DNA from: Rhizobium sp. AAP43 | Lineage (GTDB): Bacteria; Pseudomonadota; Alphaproteobacteria; Rhizobiales; Rhizobiaceae | Direction: 5' to 3' | Length of the DNA: 64,000 bases | NCBI RefSeq assembly: GCF_001296045.1 | Contig: NZ_LJHS01000009.1 | Coordinates: 1 to 64,000, forward strand | Part shown: one piece after another, positions 25,790-33,956 of the stretch | Layout of the letters: each line of letters opens with the position of its first letter | Numbering within the stretch: position 1 is the stretch's first letter | Translations under genes and position numbers: made by a program | Notes under the pieces: generated by a model | Told to the model about the DNA's origin: nothing | What the model saw: the letters and a program-made list of their open reading frames with translations, nothing else | Database searches by the model: none

Positions 25790-26359
25790 CTAATGTTTGA
25801 GCGATGCGAAGTGCTGATAGAGGCCTTGGGTCGCCTGGCTTAGTGTTTCAAATGACCCCACGATATTGTTGAACGTCTCGATCTGCCCCGCCTCCGTCGG
25901 CATTTCCGGATCCTCCTGGAGGTCCGCCTCAGACCAGCCTCCCATCGTCAGATGTCTGATCGTGCCGTTGTCGGCGGTATTGTAGGCGAAATCGAATCCT
26001 TCGAGCAGAACAGCTTCCACCGCACGTGCGGACGCCCAATCGACATTCAGATAGACAATCCCGATCCCGCCGGCCGGCTTGGCAATCGGATTGCTGTACA
26101 TCAGATGGATCGCCCCCTTTTGGCAGTGCTCCTGCATTCTCACCCGAAAGTTGCGAGAGGTGTATCCAAGATAGACGGGAATGAACTTGTTGAGGTCATT
26201 GGTCGTCGACATCCAGATGCTATAGACACCGCCCTGATTGTCCGGCAGGGCCTTGAGGCCCTGGACCACCTCATGCATGCTCCCACCGAAAACCTGATTG
26301 ACACCTCCTGCCTGCATCAGGCTGAAATAGATCGAAGAGCCATTTTCTTCTGCAATCAC
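25790..26359 (-). CDS. GIY-YIG-like domain protein
   Basis: A 189-residue protein. The core resembles a GIY-YIG nuclease domain: GGVYSIWMS for the GIY strand, IPVYLGYTSRNFRVRMQEH for the YIG strand with following Arg and His, and ARAVEAVLLEGFDFAYNTADNG carrying the Glu and Asn expected later in the fold. The usual YIG is YLG. Such domains cut DNA or RNA with a single metal. The N-terminal 35 residues and C-terminal 50 residues are unassigned. There is no signal peptide. It is convergent with the trypsin-like gene (68 bp apart). The assignment is by eye and the protein may be catalytically weak. Confidence 0.55.
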   Translation of the reverse strand: MIAEENGSSIYFSLMQAGGVNQVFGGSMHEVVQGLKALPDNQGGVYSIWMSTTNDLNKFIPVYLGYTSRNFRVRMQEHCQKGAIHLMYSNPIAKPAGGIGIVYLNVDWASARAVEAVLLEGFDFAYNTADNGTIRHLTMGGWSEADLQEDPEMPTEAGQIETFNNIVGSFETLSQATQGLYQHFASLKH

Positions 26360-26563
26360 GACGAAAAGTCCTTTCTGAAAAACCCGGAGCTTGGAGTGTT
26401 GCGGATGTAAACGCGACGGGAACCGGACAATTCCGGCACCGCCCCTCGACAGCTAGCAACGCGTCTTCGGCTGGTCTGTATCAGGTGATACGGAGTTCCA
26501 AGTTTTGAGAAAGCCGCAGCGTCGGGACAGGTCCTGCCCATAGGAAGCCTACGGTACATCACA

Positions 26564-26592
26564 GAAAAGCGGCCGCCGTTTCCGGCGACCGC
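26564..26592 (-). terminator. Intrinsic terminator
   Basis: On the minus strand the arms GCGGTCGCCG and CGGCGGCCGC (one mismatch) enclose GAAA and are followed by TTTTCT. It lies downstream of the exported basic protein gene. The remaining 26360-26647 gap shows no gene. Confidence 0.8.
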
Positions 26593-26647
26593 TAGGCCTT
26601 TGCAAACTCTGTTCGACGTCGCGCAACTCGGCGCGCCGTAGTGACAA

Positions 26648-27049
26648 TCAGTAGCGGATGACAGGGCAACCGCGGACATTGGCGAACACCATCCGGTCGC
26701 GATCACCATGACGGATGCCGGCGATGACGACGCGGCGGGGCGTTACGTCGGCCACGAAGGCGCGGCGCATGCCGTTCCAGCGAGCCTTTTCCATGGCGTG
26801 ATGCGGACGGCACTCGCCACGACGGTCAGGACGTCCCCAACCGTGTCGGCGGTCATCACGACGGTCGTCGTGCCAGCCACCACCGCGGTAGCCGTCCCGG
26901 TAACCGTCGCGAATCTCGATACCGTAGCCGGGGCCGCCGATGGTCACACCCCAGCCGATGCTATCGGCCGATGCAGTGGAAGCGACGCCGCCAAAGGCCA
27001 TGATGGATACCAGTGCTGCGAGGCCGAATTTGCGCAAGATGCCAGTCAT
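26648..27049 (-). CDS. Small exported Arg/Gly/Asp/His-rich hypothetical protein
   Basis: A 133-residue protein with a clear signal peptide (LRKFGLAALVSIMAFGG through ASTASA). The mature part has a glycine/tyrosine/arginine-rich stretch (IRDGYRDGYRGGGWHDDRRDDRRHGW) and an ordered C-terminus with two Cys (GECRPHH and GCPVIRY) that could form a disulfide. The start at 27049 has GGAG 8 nt upstream. Similar small periplasmic proteins are common in Rhizobiaceae but I know no function for them. Confidence 0.75.
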   Translation of the reverse strand: MTGILRKFGLAALVSIMAFGGVASTASADSIGWGVTIGGPGYGIEIRDGYRDGYRGGGWHDDRRDDRRHGWGRPDRRGECRPHHAMEKARWNGMRRAFVADVTPRRVVIAGIRHGDRDRMVFANVRGCPVIRY

Positions 27050-27187
27050 TGTTGTCTCTCCTCGGATCGAGGCCGATCGGCCTCCGTTGATGTCCCGCAC
27101 GTCTCGGCGATTGAGGAGAGATTAGTTCCGAGCGCCTGAACGCAGTCCGAATCCAGTATTCAGCCGGCATTCATGATGATGGCAGCG

Positions 27188-27604
27188 TCAGAAATGGAGG
27201 AGGATTTCGCGCCGATGCGGGTGATCACGGTGCTCGAACAGGTAAAGCCCTTGCCATGTGCCGAGAAGCAGGCGCCCGCCCTGATGGGGGATGCTGAGGG
27301 ACACCGGCAACAGAGCCGCCTTGATATGCGCCGGCATGTCATCAGGCCCCTCGTCCCGATGACGGATATAGTCCATCGTGGGATCGCTGCTCGGCGGCAC
27401 GAGACGCCGGAAAAAGGCTTGCAGATCCTGCCGCACAGATGGATCGGCATTCTCCTGAATCAGCAGGGAGCAAGATGTATGCCGAACAAAAACCGTCATC
27501 ACCCCCTCGCCCGAGCCATGCGCGCTCAACAAGTCCTGCGCCTCATCGGTAAACTCATAGAGGCCAGGTCCCCGCGTTTGGATGATGATCCGTTCAATGG
27601 TCAT
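27188..27604 (-). CDS. YjbQ/UPF0047-family protein
   Basis: A 138-residue protein of the conserved YjbQ family. Visible motifs are VRHTSCSLLIQENADPSVRQDLQAF, HRDEGPDDMPAHIKAALL, and LLLGTWQGLYLFEHRD followed by a HRRE segment. Family members have weak thiamin phosphate synthase activity in vitro; the physiological role is unclear. The start at 27604 (MTIERI) gives the usual family length; the frame extends to 27643. Confidence 0.88.
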   Translation of the reverse strand: MTIERIIIQTRGPGLYEFTDEAQDLLSAHGSGEGVMTVFVRHTSCSLLIQENADPSVRQDLQAFFRRLVPPSSDPTMDYIRHRDEGPDDMPAHIKAALLPVSLSIPHQGGRLLLGTWQGLYLFEHRDHPHRREILLHF

Positions 27605-27700
27605 GATGCTGACTTTCGAAGATTGGGAGAAACGATTCTGCACCCTAGGCGGGTCTCGGCTGCGGCTGTAGTCTTGTACTGAGCGAGGAAAGGAATTGCC

Positions 27701-28162
27701 ATGTCACTGATCGAAACCATCGAAAAGCAGGAGGAGCGTCTGGTCTTCGATCGCTTCGACGAACAGACAGCCTTCGAGATCGGCTGCGCCCTGGTTGAAC
27801 GCGCCCGCATAGACACGGCACCCGTTGTCATCGACATCCGGACCGCCGACCGCACCCTCTTCCACGTGGCACTTTCCGGTGCCTCGCCCGATAACGACCA
27901 CTGGGCCCGCCGCAAGAGCAATGTCACGCTGCGCTATCACAAGGCTTCGCTCCGGGTTGGCGAAACCAACCGGGTCAAGGGCCGAAGCCTCTCTGCGGAA
28001 CATGGGATCGATCCCCTCGAATACGCTGATCACGGTGGAAGCTTCCCTGTCAGGGTTGCAGGCACAGGCGTGATCGCCGCGATCACCGTCTCCGGGCTGA
28101 AATCCGAGGAGGACCATGCCATGATCGTCGAGACGCTCGAAATCTATCTCGGCAAGGTTTGA
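27701..28162 (+). CDS. Heme-degrading-domain / UPF0303 family protein
   Basis: A 153-residue protein of the GlcG/HbpS-like fold, UPF0303 branch. Visible are IDIRTADRTLFHVALSGASPDNDHWARRKSNVTLRYHKAS near the middle and a C-terminal GTGVIAAITVSGLKSEEDHAMIVETLE. Relatives bind heme or small ligands; the function here is unknown. It ends directly against the convergent NTF2-like gene (stop at 28162, next stop at 28163). Confidence 0.82.
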   Translation: MSLIETIEKQEERLVFDRFDEQTAFEIGCALVERARIDTAPVVIDIRTADRTLFHVALSGASPDNDHWARRKSNVTLRYHKASLRVGETNRVKGRSLSAEHGIDPLEYADHGGSFPVRVAGTGVIAAITVSGLKSEEDHAMIVETLEIYLGKV

Positions 28163-28540
28163 TCAGGGCAATGACGCTGTAAACAGGCTGAGGCGGCTGA
28201 ACCGCTCTTCACCGCGCTCCAGGACGACGACGGCCGCGAGCGAATAGGCGCTGTCGTTTCCGGCGGGTGCGTCGACTGTTCGATGGTTCCGCCCCTTCAG
28301 CGTGCATTCAATGCCCACGCGAAAACCGGCCTCGTCGGTCATGACGACAAAATCCTCCAGTGACATGTCGTGCCGTAGCACATAGGCCGACAGCGTATCG
28401 CGCAATGAGGCACTGCCGACCACGCGAATTCCGTCCGGCAGATCGAGGATAGCCTCATCGTCGAAGCCCGCCATCAAGCCCTCGAAATTGCGCGCGTTGA
28501 GCGCATGCAAAACGGCAAGCGCCTGATCGTTCACCGACAT
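28163..28540 (-). CDS. SnoaL/NTF2-like protein
   Basis: A 125-residue protein with the cone-shaped NTF2/SnoaL layout: an N-terminal helix with LHALNARNFEGLMAGFDDEAILDLP, then GSASLRDTLSAY, and strands ending ERFSRLSLF. Members range from enzymes to ligand-binding proteins, so the function cannot be given. Confidence 0.7.
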   Translation of the reverse strand: MSVNDQALAVLHALNARNFEGLMAGFDDEAILDLPDGIRVVGSASLRDTLSAYVLRHDMSLEDFVVMTDEAGFRVGIECTLKGRNHRTVDAPAGNDSAYSLAAVVVLERGEERFSRLSLFTASLP

Positions 28541-28600
28541 CGTGTTCCACCTCTGCTTTGAAGACTAGATAGGCTTTAGCCGGAAGCGGGCAAGATGGCT

Positions 28601-29503
28601 TCAGCTCAGCGGATGAAGCACCGATCTTGCGGCCACTATGACTGATCGCGTCACGGGTTGCAGCAGGCGTTCAACCGAACGGCTGACATGCCAGTACAGC
28701 GGCACATCAAACGGCTTATCCGCCATCAACGGGACAAGGCGTCCGTCAGTGATTGCAGCCTTCGCCAGCACCTCCGAGTTCATCCCCCAGCCAAGCCCCG
28801 CAACCGCCGCCTCAACGAAGGCAGTGCTCGACGGCAGCCAATGCGACGGGCCGGACACGGGCGCGCCCACCGCCATCTCAGCCCACTGACGCTGCAGCCG
28901 GTCCTTGGCATTGAAGGTCAACACCGGCGCCATGGCGAGCGTTGTAGCCGAGACCCCATCGTGACCGAACCAGCGCGCTTTGAAGGCCGGACTTGCGGTC
29001 GCCAGATAGCGCAGGGCTCCGAGCGGACGGCAGTCACAGCCTTGCACGGGATCTGGCGAACTGCTGATCGCTGCCCGCACCTCGCCCCGCTTCAGCCAGT
29101 CCGCGCTGTGGTCCTGGTCATCCAGCACCAGGTCGAAGAGCATCTCCGGAATGGCGGCCATGGCCGGGATGAACCAAGTCGCCAGGCTATCGGCATTAAC
29201 GGCGAGCCGAAGCGTTGGCCAGGCGGACGTTCCTGAGGCCGGCGGCTCGATCAGACCAAGATCCCGGCGCACCTCCTGCTCCAGCAGGCGCATTTCCTCC
29301 GCATGTCGGAACATCCGTTGGCCAGCTTCCGTAGCCCGGCAGGGCTGCGCCCGAATGACAAGCGGCGCCCCCACCTGCTCTTCCAGCGCCCGCATTCGCT
29401 GGGAGACAGCAGACTGTGTCAGCCCGAGCTCCTGTGCTGCCCGTTCAAAACTGCCATTGCGCAGGACGGCCGACAATGCTGCGAGATGAGAGGGCTCAAA
29501 CAT
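28601..29503 (-). CDS. argP: LysR-type regulator, ArgP family
   Basis: A 300-residue LysR-family regulator. The N-terminal helix-turn-helix reads SFERAAQELGLTQSAVSQRMRALEEQVGAPLVIR. It is divergent from a lysE/argO-type exporter gene, the standard arrangement for ArgP (LysG), which senses lysine or arginine and activates the exporter. The start at 29503 (MFEPSHLAALSAVL) matches the family; upstream codons to 29566 are the divergent promoter region. Confidence 0.88.
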   Translation of the reverse strand: MFEPSHLAALSAVLRNGSFERAAQELGLTQSAVSQRMRALEEQVGAPLVIRAQPCRATEAGQRMFRHAEEMRLLEQEVRRDLGLIEPPASGTSAWPTLRLAVNADSLATWFIPAMAAIPEMLFDLVLDDQDHSADWLKRGEVRAAISSSPDPVQGCDCRPLGALRYLATASPAFKARWFGHDGVSATTLAMAPVLTFNAKDRLQRQWAEMAVGAPVSGPSHWLPSSTAFVEAAVAGLGWGMNSEVLAKAAITDGRLVPLMADKPFDVPLYWHVSRSVERLLQPVTRSVIVAARSVLHPLS

Positions 29504-29589
29504 TAGAATCTCTAATTCAGAATGATCACAATTAATTTTCCTAATCATCGCTGTCCGGCTAGTCAAACTCCGTCAATCAGGAGGTTTCC

Positions 29590-30189
29590 ATGCATGCAGC
29601 CCTGACGTCGGGTTTTCTTCTCGGCTTGAGCCTGATCGTCGCCATCGGTGCGCAAAATGCCTTCATCTTGCGGCAAGGCCTTCGCCGGGAGCATGTCTTT
29701 CCCCTCGTGCTGACCTGCGCGCTGTCGGACGCCATACTGATCGCGCTTGGGGTTGCGGGCTTTGCCACCGTGCTTACGTCGATCATCTGGCTGGAACCCG
29801 TGATGCGGTATGGTGGCGCTGCTTTTCTCTTTGCCTATTCGCTGAGAAGCCTCTGGTCGGCCTGGAAAGGCGGCAACGCCTTGTCTCCGGATAGCACCGC
29901 GCGCCCTTCACGCACGGCAGCCCTCACCACTTGCCTCGCGCTAACCTGGCTCAATCCGCATGTCTATCTCGACACAGTCGTCTTGCTCGGCTCGATCTCG
30001 ACACGACATGCGGGACACGAAACAGCCTTTGCCCTGGGCGCCATGACCGCCTCTTTCCTGTTCTTCTTCAGTCTCGGCTATGGTGCGCGCCTGCTTGCCC
30101 CGCTCTTTGCCCGGCCGATCGCCTGGCGCTTGCTGGACCTGGTGATCGGGATCGTCATGGCCACAATCGGCTTCAGCCTGATCCGCTGA
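29590..30189 (+). CDS. argO: LysE/ArgO-family basic amino acid exporter
   Basis: A 199-residue inner-membrane exporter. Family motifs are GLSLIVAIGAQNAFILRQGLRREHV near the N-terminus, and LALTWLNPHVYLDTVVLLGS in the middle. About six membrane segments are present. It exports lysine or arginine when these accumulate. AGGAGG lies 5 nt before the ATG. The divergent ArgP gene is its probable regulator, acting within the 86-bp intergenic region. Confidence 0.93.
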   Translation: MHAALTSGFLLGLSLIVAIGAQNAFILRQGLRREHVFPLVLTCALSDAILIALGVAGFATVLTSIIWLEPVMRYGGAAFLFAYSLRSLWSAWKGGNALSPDSTARPSRTAALTTCLALTWLNPHVYLDTVVLLGSISTRHAGHETAFALGAMTASFLFFFSLGYGARLLAPLFARPIAWRLLDLVIGIVMATIGFSLIR

Positions 30190-30195
30190 ACAAGC

Positions 30196-31308
30196 CTAAC
30201 GAGCGGGAAAACCGCGTGCCTGCCATTCCGCGCGCGGGACGGGTGCGCCAATGGAGAGCGAAAAATCGATGACCCGTGTGGCATCGGCATCCACCTCGCA
30301 TCGGACCGCGATGTTGAACCACTGACCATTGGTATCTCGAAAACCCGTAAGCGGCACATCGGCGACTGTACCCTCGCCGATCCGTAGGCGCGGCAGGAAA
30401 TAGGGTTCATAAGCGGGGCGGCCATGACGGAGCTGCTGACTGAGTTCGGCGCCACACAGCTCGTCGCCACGTTCCTGGCGAGACATCATGCCCATCGCGG
30501 TCATCGCCATCGCATCGTCGGAGATAGCCGTCGAAAACAGCCGTCGGACCGCGCGCGGCTTTAGCGAGGCTTGCTTCACCTCTTCCGCAGACACGGAGAT
30601 CGGTTCGCCACGCGGAGAGAGGGTCTCGACCGGTGCATCCTGGGCACCATTGCCTGCGGCCTCTGCCTCCGGCAGCGCAAGTTCGGGCACGGCATTGCCC
30701 GGCTCATCGTCGGCCTCAGCCTCTTCAGCGGACGCATCCGGCTCGGCCGTCTCGTCGGTCGCGGCCACGTCCCCATCCGGATCACCGTCCACTGCACCCT
30801 CACGGGATAGATCGCTACCGCGATCCTCCTCACCGAACTGTACGACTGGCCGCAACACGGGAATGGGCGCGGCAGCGCCTGCTGGAAGATCCGGTTCTGC
30901 CTCAGCGGGCGCCTCTGGCTCTTCGGCGGCCGGCTCTTCGGCAGGCGGCTCATCAACGGGCTGCTCCGCAGCTGGCGGCACCGGCTCGGCTTGAGGCTCT
31001 TCAACCGGCGGAGGTTCGGGGGCGGTTTGGGGCGCAGGTGGCGGTTCTGCCTGTGCTTGCTCCTGCGGTTCCGCTTCCGGCTCGGGCGCTGACTCAGGCG
31101 GCGGTACAAGCTCGACCGATACGCTTTCGACAGGCTCCGATTGCGGCGGCGGCGGCGTTAGAAACACAAGCAATGGCGCCAGAAGCAGCAGATGAAGCAG
31201 GATGGACGCAACAAGGATCACGCCCCCTCGCGACTTACCTGCCAAGGCCGCCAAAGGCGTCTCGCGTCTCGTCTTCAGTTCTGCCGCACCATTCTGCATG
31301 CAGCGCAT
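30196..31308 (-). CDS. TonB-like DUF930 domain protein
   Basis: About 370 residues. An N-terminal membrane anchor (GGVILVASILLHLLLLAPLLVFL) is followed by a long Pro/Glu/Ala-rich linker (VEEPQAEPVPP and similar for about 170 residues), as in TonB proteins. A folded C-terminal domain matches DUF930 (DDAMAMTAMGMMSRQERGDELCGAELSQQL, ending IDFSLSIGAPVPRAEW). It likely spans the periplasm. The start is uncertain: ATG codons at 31308 and 31299 are possible, and a TTG-initiated frame reaches 31395; no clear ribosome-binding site decides. It is convergent with the exporter gene, 6 bp away. Confidence 0.75.
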   Translation of the reverse strand: MRCMQNGAAELKTRRETPLAALAGKSRGGVILVASILLHLLLLAPLLVFLTPPPPQSEPVESVSVELVPPPESAPEPEAEPQEQAQAEPPPAPQTAPEPPPVEEPQAEPVPPAAEQPVDEPPAEEPAAEEPEAPAEAEPDLPAGAAAPIPVLRPVVQFGEEDRGSDLSREGAVDGDPDGDVAATDETAEPDASAEEAEADDEPGNAVPELALPEAEAAGNGAQDAPVETLSPRGEPISVSAEEVKQASLKPRAVRRLFSTAISDDAMAMTAMGMMSRQERGDELCGAELSQQLRHGRPAYEPYFLPRLRIGEGTVADVPLTGFRDTNGQWFNIAVRCEVDADATRVIDFSLSIGAPVPRAEWQARGFPAR

Positions 31309-31419
31309 GTAGGCCGGAATACGGGCAGGATCGAGGGCTTCCTCCAATCTTCCAGTAAAAAACGCTCGATTGCAGCCCTCGCGCAACGAATGCAACCGGA
31401 AGGGCTACGCAACGTACCC

Positions 31420-31458
31420 AAAAGGAAAGACCCGGCAGGATCACGCCCGCCGGGTCTT
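31420..31458 (-). terminator. rpoD terminator
   Basis: Perfect 10-bp arms (31427-31436 and 31449-31458) read AAGACCCGGC/GCCGGGTCTT on the minus strand, followed by TCCTTTT. It lies 28 bp after the rpoD stop. Confidence 0.88.
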
Positions 31459-31485
31459 CAAAGCGTCATAGACTTGCAGCCAGCC

Positions 31486-33549
31486 TTAGCTATCCAGGAA
31501 CGAACGCAGCTTGCGCGAGCGGCTCGGATGCTTCAGCTTGCGCAGCGCCTTCGCCTCGATCTGACGGATACGTTCGCGGGTAACCGAGAACTGCTGACCG
31601 ACTTCTTCGAGCGTGTGGTCGGTGTTCATGCCGATACCGAAGCGCATGCGCAGAACGCGCTCTTCACGCGGCGTGAGCGAGGCGAGAACACGCGTCGTCG
31701 TTTCGCGCAGGTTCGCCTGGATGGCGGCGTCGATCGGCAGAAGCGCATTCTTGTCTTCGATGAAGTCGCCGAGGTGGCTATCCTCTTCGTCGCCCACGGG
31801 GGTTTCGAGCGAGATCGGCTCCTTGGCAATCTTCAGGACCTTGCGGACCTTTTCGAGCGGCATGGCAAGCTTTTCGGCCAGCTCTTCCGGCGTCGGCTCG
31901 CGACCAATTTCGTGCAGCATCTGGCGCGACGTACGAACGATCTTGTTGATCGTTTCGATCATGTGCACCGGAATACGGATCGTGCGGGCCTGGTCGGCGA
32001 TCGAACGGGTGATCGCCTGACGGATCCACCAGGTCGCATAGGTCGAGAACTTGTAACCACGGCGATATTCGAACTTATCGACCGCCTTCATCAGGCCGAT
32101 ATTGCCTTCCTGAATGAGGTCGAGGAACTGCAGACCACGGTTCGTGTACTTCTTGGCGATGGAGATGACGAGACGCAGGTTCGCTTCGACCATTTCCTTC
32201 TTGGCGATACGCGCTTCGCGCTCACCCTTTTGCACCATCGAGACGATGCGACGGAATTCGGTGATCGAAATCCCGGTTTCAGTCGCGAGGTTCTGGATCT
32301 CGCCGCGGATATCGCGGATCGTCTGGCTTTCCTCGCGGGCGAAATCCTTCCAGCCACGGGCGGAAAGATTGGCGATCGACTTCATCCAGTTCGGATCAAG
32401 TTCGGTGCCGGAGTACTGCTCGAGGAAGCTGTCACGCTTAACGCCATAGCTTTCGGCGAGACGCAGCAGGCGGCCCTCGTTCTGCATCAGGCGCTTTGAA
32501 ATGTCGTAGAGCTGCTCGACAAGGCTGTCGATACGGTTCTGGTTGAGCGACAGCGACTTGACCGCCGTGATCAGCTGATCCTTCAGCTCCTTGTAGCGAC
32601 GCTCCTGGCCGGTCGACAGCGTGCCGGCACAGGCGAGACGCGCCTCTACCTGCTGGTCCTGCAGCTTGCGCAGCTTCTTGTAGGTATCGGCGATGACGTC
32701 GAGCGTCTCCATGACCTGCGGACGCAGTTCCGCTTCCATGGCGGCGAGCGACAGATTGCTCTCGTCCTCGTCCTCTTCCTCTTCTTCCGGCGGCATGCCG
32801 TCGCCGCCCATGGCGGTGATATCGTCATCGTCGCCGGCAGCAGCCTGAGGACGGCGCTTTGCACGTTCCTTTTCCTTCTCCTCGGCAGCCTTACGGTCAG
32901 CCTCGATCTTTTCAGGAGACTGGAACTGCGGCGCAGCCTTGGCCTCTGGGCCGGAATAGGTGGTTTCGAGATCGATGATCTCGCGAAGCAGCGTCGTGCC
33001 TTCGTTCAGTTCGTCACGCCAGATGATCAGCGCCTGGAAGGTCAGCGGGCTCTCACAGAGACCGGAGATCATCGTCTCGCGGCCGGCCTCGATGCGCTTT
33101 GCAATGGCGATTTCGCCTTCGCGCGACAGAAGCTCGACGGAACCCATTTCGCGCAGATACATGCGCACCGGGTCGTCCGTACGGTCGGTCGGTTCTTTCT
33201 TCTTGGCGGTGGCGACAGCTGTGCCTGCGGCAGGCGCAAGTTCGCCGCCCTCGCTCTCGGTGTCGTCGTCGCTGTCGTCTTCCGCAGGCGCGGTCTCTTC
33301 GGCATCCTCGTCTTCAATGACGTTGATACCCATGTCGGACAGCATGGACATGGTATCTTCGATCTGCTCGGAGGTGACTTCCTCTGACGGCAGAACCGAA
33401 TTCAGCTCATCCATAGTGACATAGCCGCGCTTCTTGGCGGCTTTGATCATCTTTTTGACTGCGTCATCGGAAAGATCGAGAAGCGGACCGTCCGTGGCAC
33501 CGTCGCGTTCGCCTTCGGCTTCTTCGTTTTCTTTGACTTTCGATGCCAT
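31486..33549 (-). CDS. rpoD: RNA polymerase primary sigma factor RpoD
   Basis: A 687-residue sigma-70, the housekeeping promoter-recognition subunit. Region 1.1 is N-terminal; an acidic, charged non-conserved insert occupies roughly residues 200-265 ([10 protein letters not shown]). Regions 2-4 are visible in order: [49 protein letters not shown], region 3 [10 protein letters not shown], and region 4 [20 protein letters not shown]. It lies downstream of dnaG on the same strand, the classical macromolecular synthesis arrangement, with about 400 bp between them. Confidence 0.98.
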   Translation of the reverse strand: MASKVKENEEAEGERDGATDGPLLDLSDDAVKKMIKAAKKRGYVTMDELNSVLPSEEVTSEQIEDTMSMLSDMGINVIEDEDAEETAPAEDDSDDDTESEGGELAPAAGTAVATAKKKEPTDRTDDPVRMYLREMGSVELLSREGEIAIAKRIEAGRETMISGLCESPLTFQALIIWRDELNEGTTLLREIIDLETTYSGPEAKAAPQFQSPEKIEADRKAAEEKEKERAKRRPQAAAGDDDDITAMGGDGMPPEEEEEDEDESNLSLAAMEAELRPQVMETLDVIADTYKKLRKLQDQQVEARLACAGTLSTGQERRYKELKDQLITAVKSLSLNQNRIDSLVEQLYDISKRLMQNEGRLLRLAESYGVKRDSFLEQYSGTELDPNWMKSIANLSARGWKDFAREESQTIRDIRGEIQNLATETGISITEFRRIVSMVQKGEREARIAKKEMVEANLRLVISIAKKYTNRGLQFLDLIQEGNIGLMKAVDKFEYRRGYKFSTYATWWIRQAITRSIADQARTIRIPVHMIETINKIVRTSRQMLHEIGREPTPEELAEKLAMPLEKVRKVLKIAKEPISLETPVGDEEDSHLGDFIEDKNALLPIDAAIQANLRETTTRVLASLTPREERVLRMRFGIGMNTDHTLEEVGQQFSVTRERIRQIEAKALRKLKHPSRSRKLRSFLDS

Positions 33550-33956
33550 GTATCTTGTCGCTTTCCCTGACGTCTGCTCACGATCTATGCCGCCGGGCGA
33601 AGGGGAGGCGGACCACGCGCCCGGGCGGATAGCTGTCAGTGACCTAACGGAGTGTTGCTTAATTCCTGATTAACCAAGGACAATGCGGTCTCGTCTCCGA
33701 ACGTTTGACTGTCCGCATAACCGGTCAACATACCAGAGATTTGCCCGAACCCAATTCGACATTGTGCGCTTGATCTGGTGATTCCCACAATTTTTGTTGG
33801 CGTCAAGCTTTTCCGCTTGAAAAGGCATGAAATCAACAAACAATGTTCGATTCGAGCGCCATCTCTACGGCTCAAGCTCATGTAGGTGCACTGTGAGCAC
33901 AGACAAGCCCTCTTTTACGATTCGCCGGCTTTTTGCCTCGGCATGCCAGCCGACGC
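33550..33956. other. Intergenic region between dnaG and rpoD (no gene seen)
   Basis: This 407-bp stretch is less GC-rich than its neighbours and carries no convincing ORF. On the minus strand it should contain the rpoD promoter. TTGACG and TTGACC hexamers occur (about 33806 and 33730 on the minus strand), but neither has a good -10 at the right distance, so no promoter is assigned. Confidence 0.5.
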
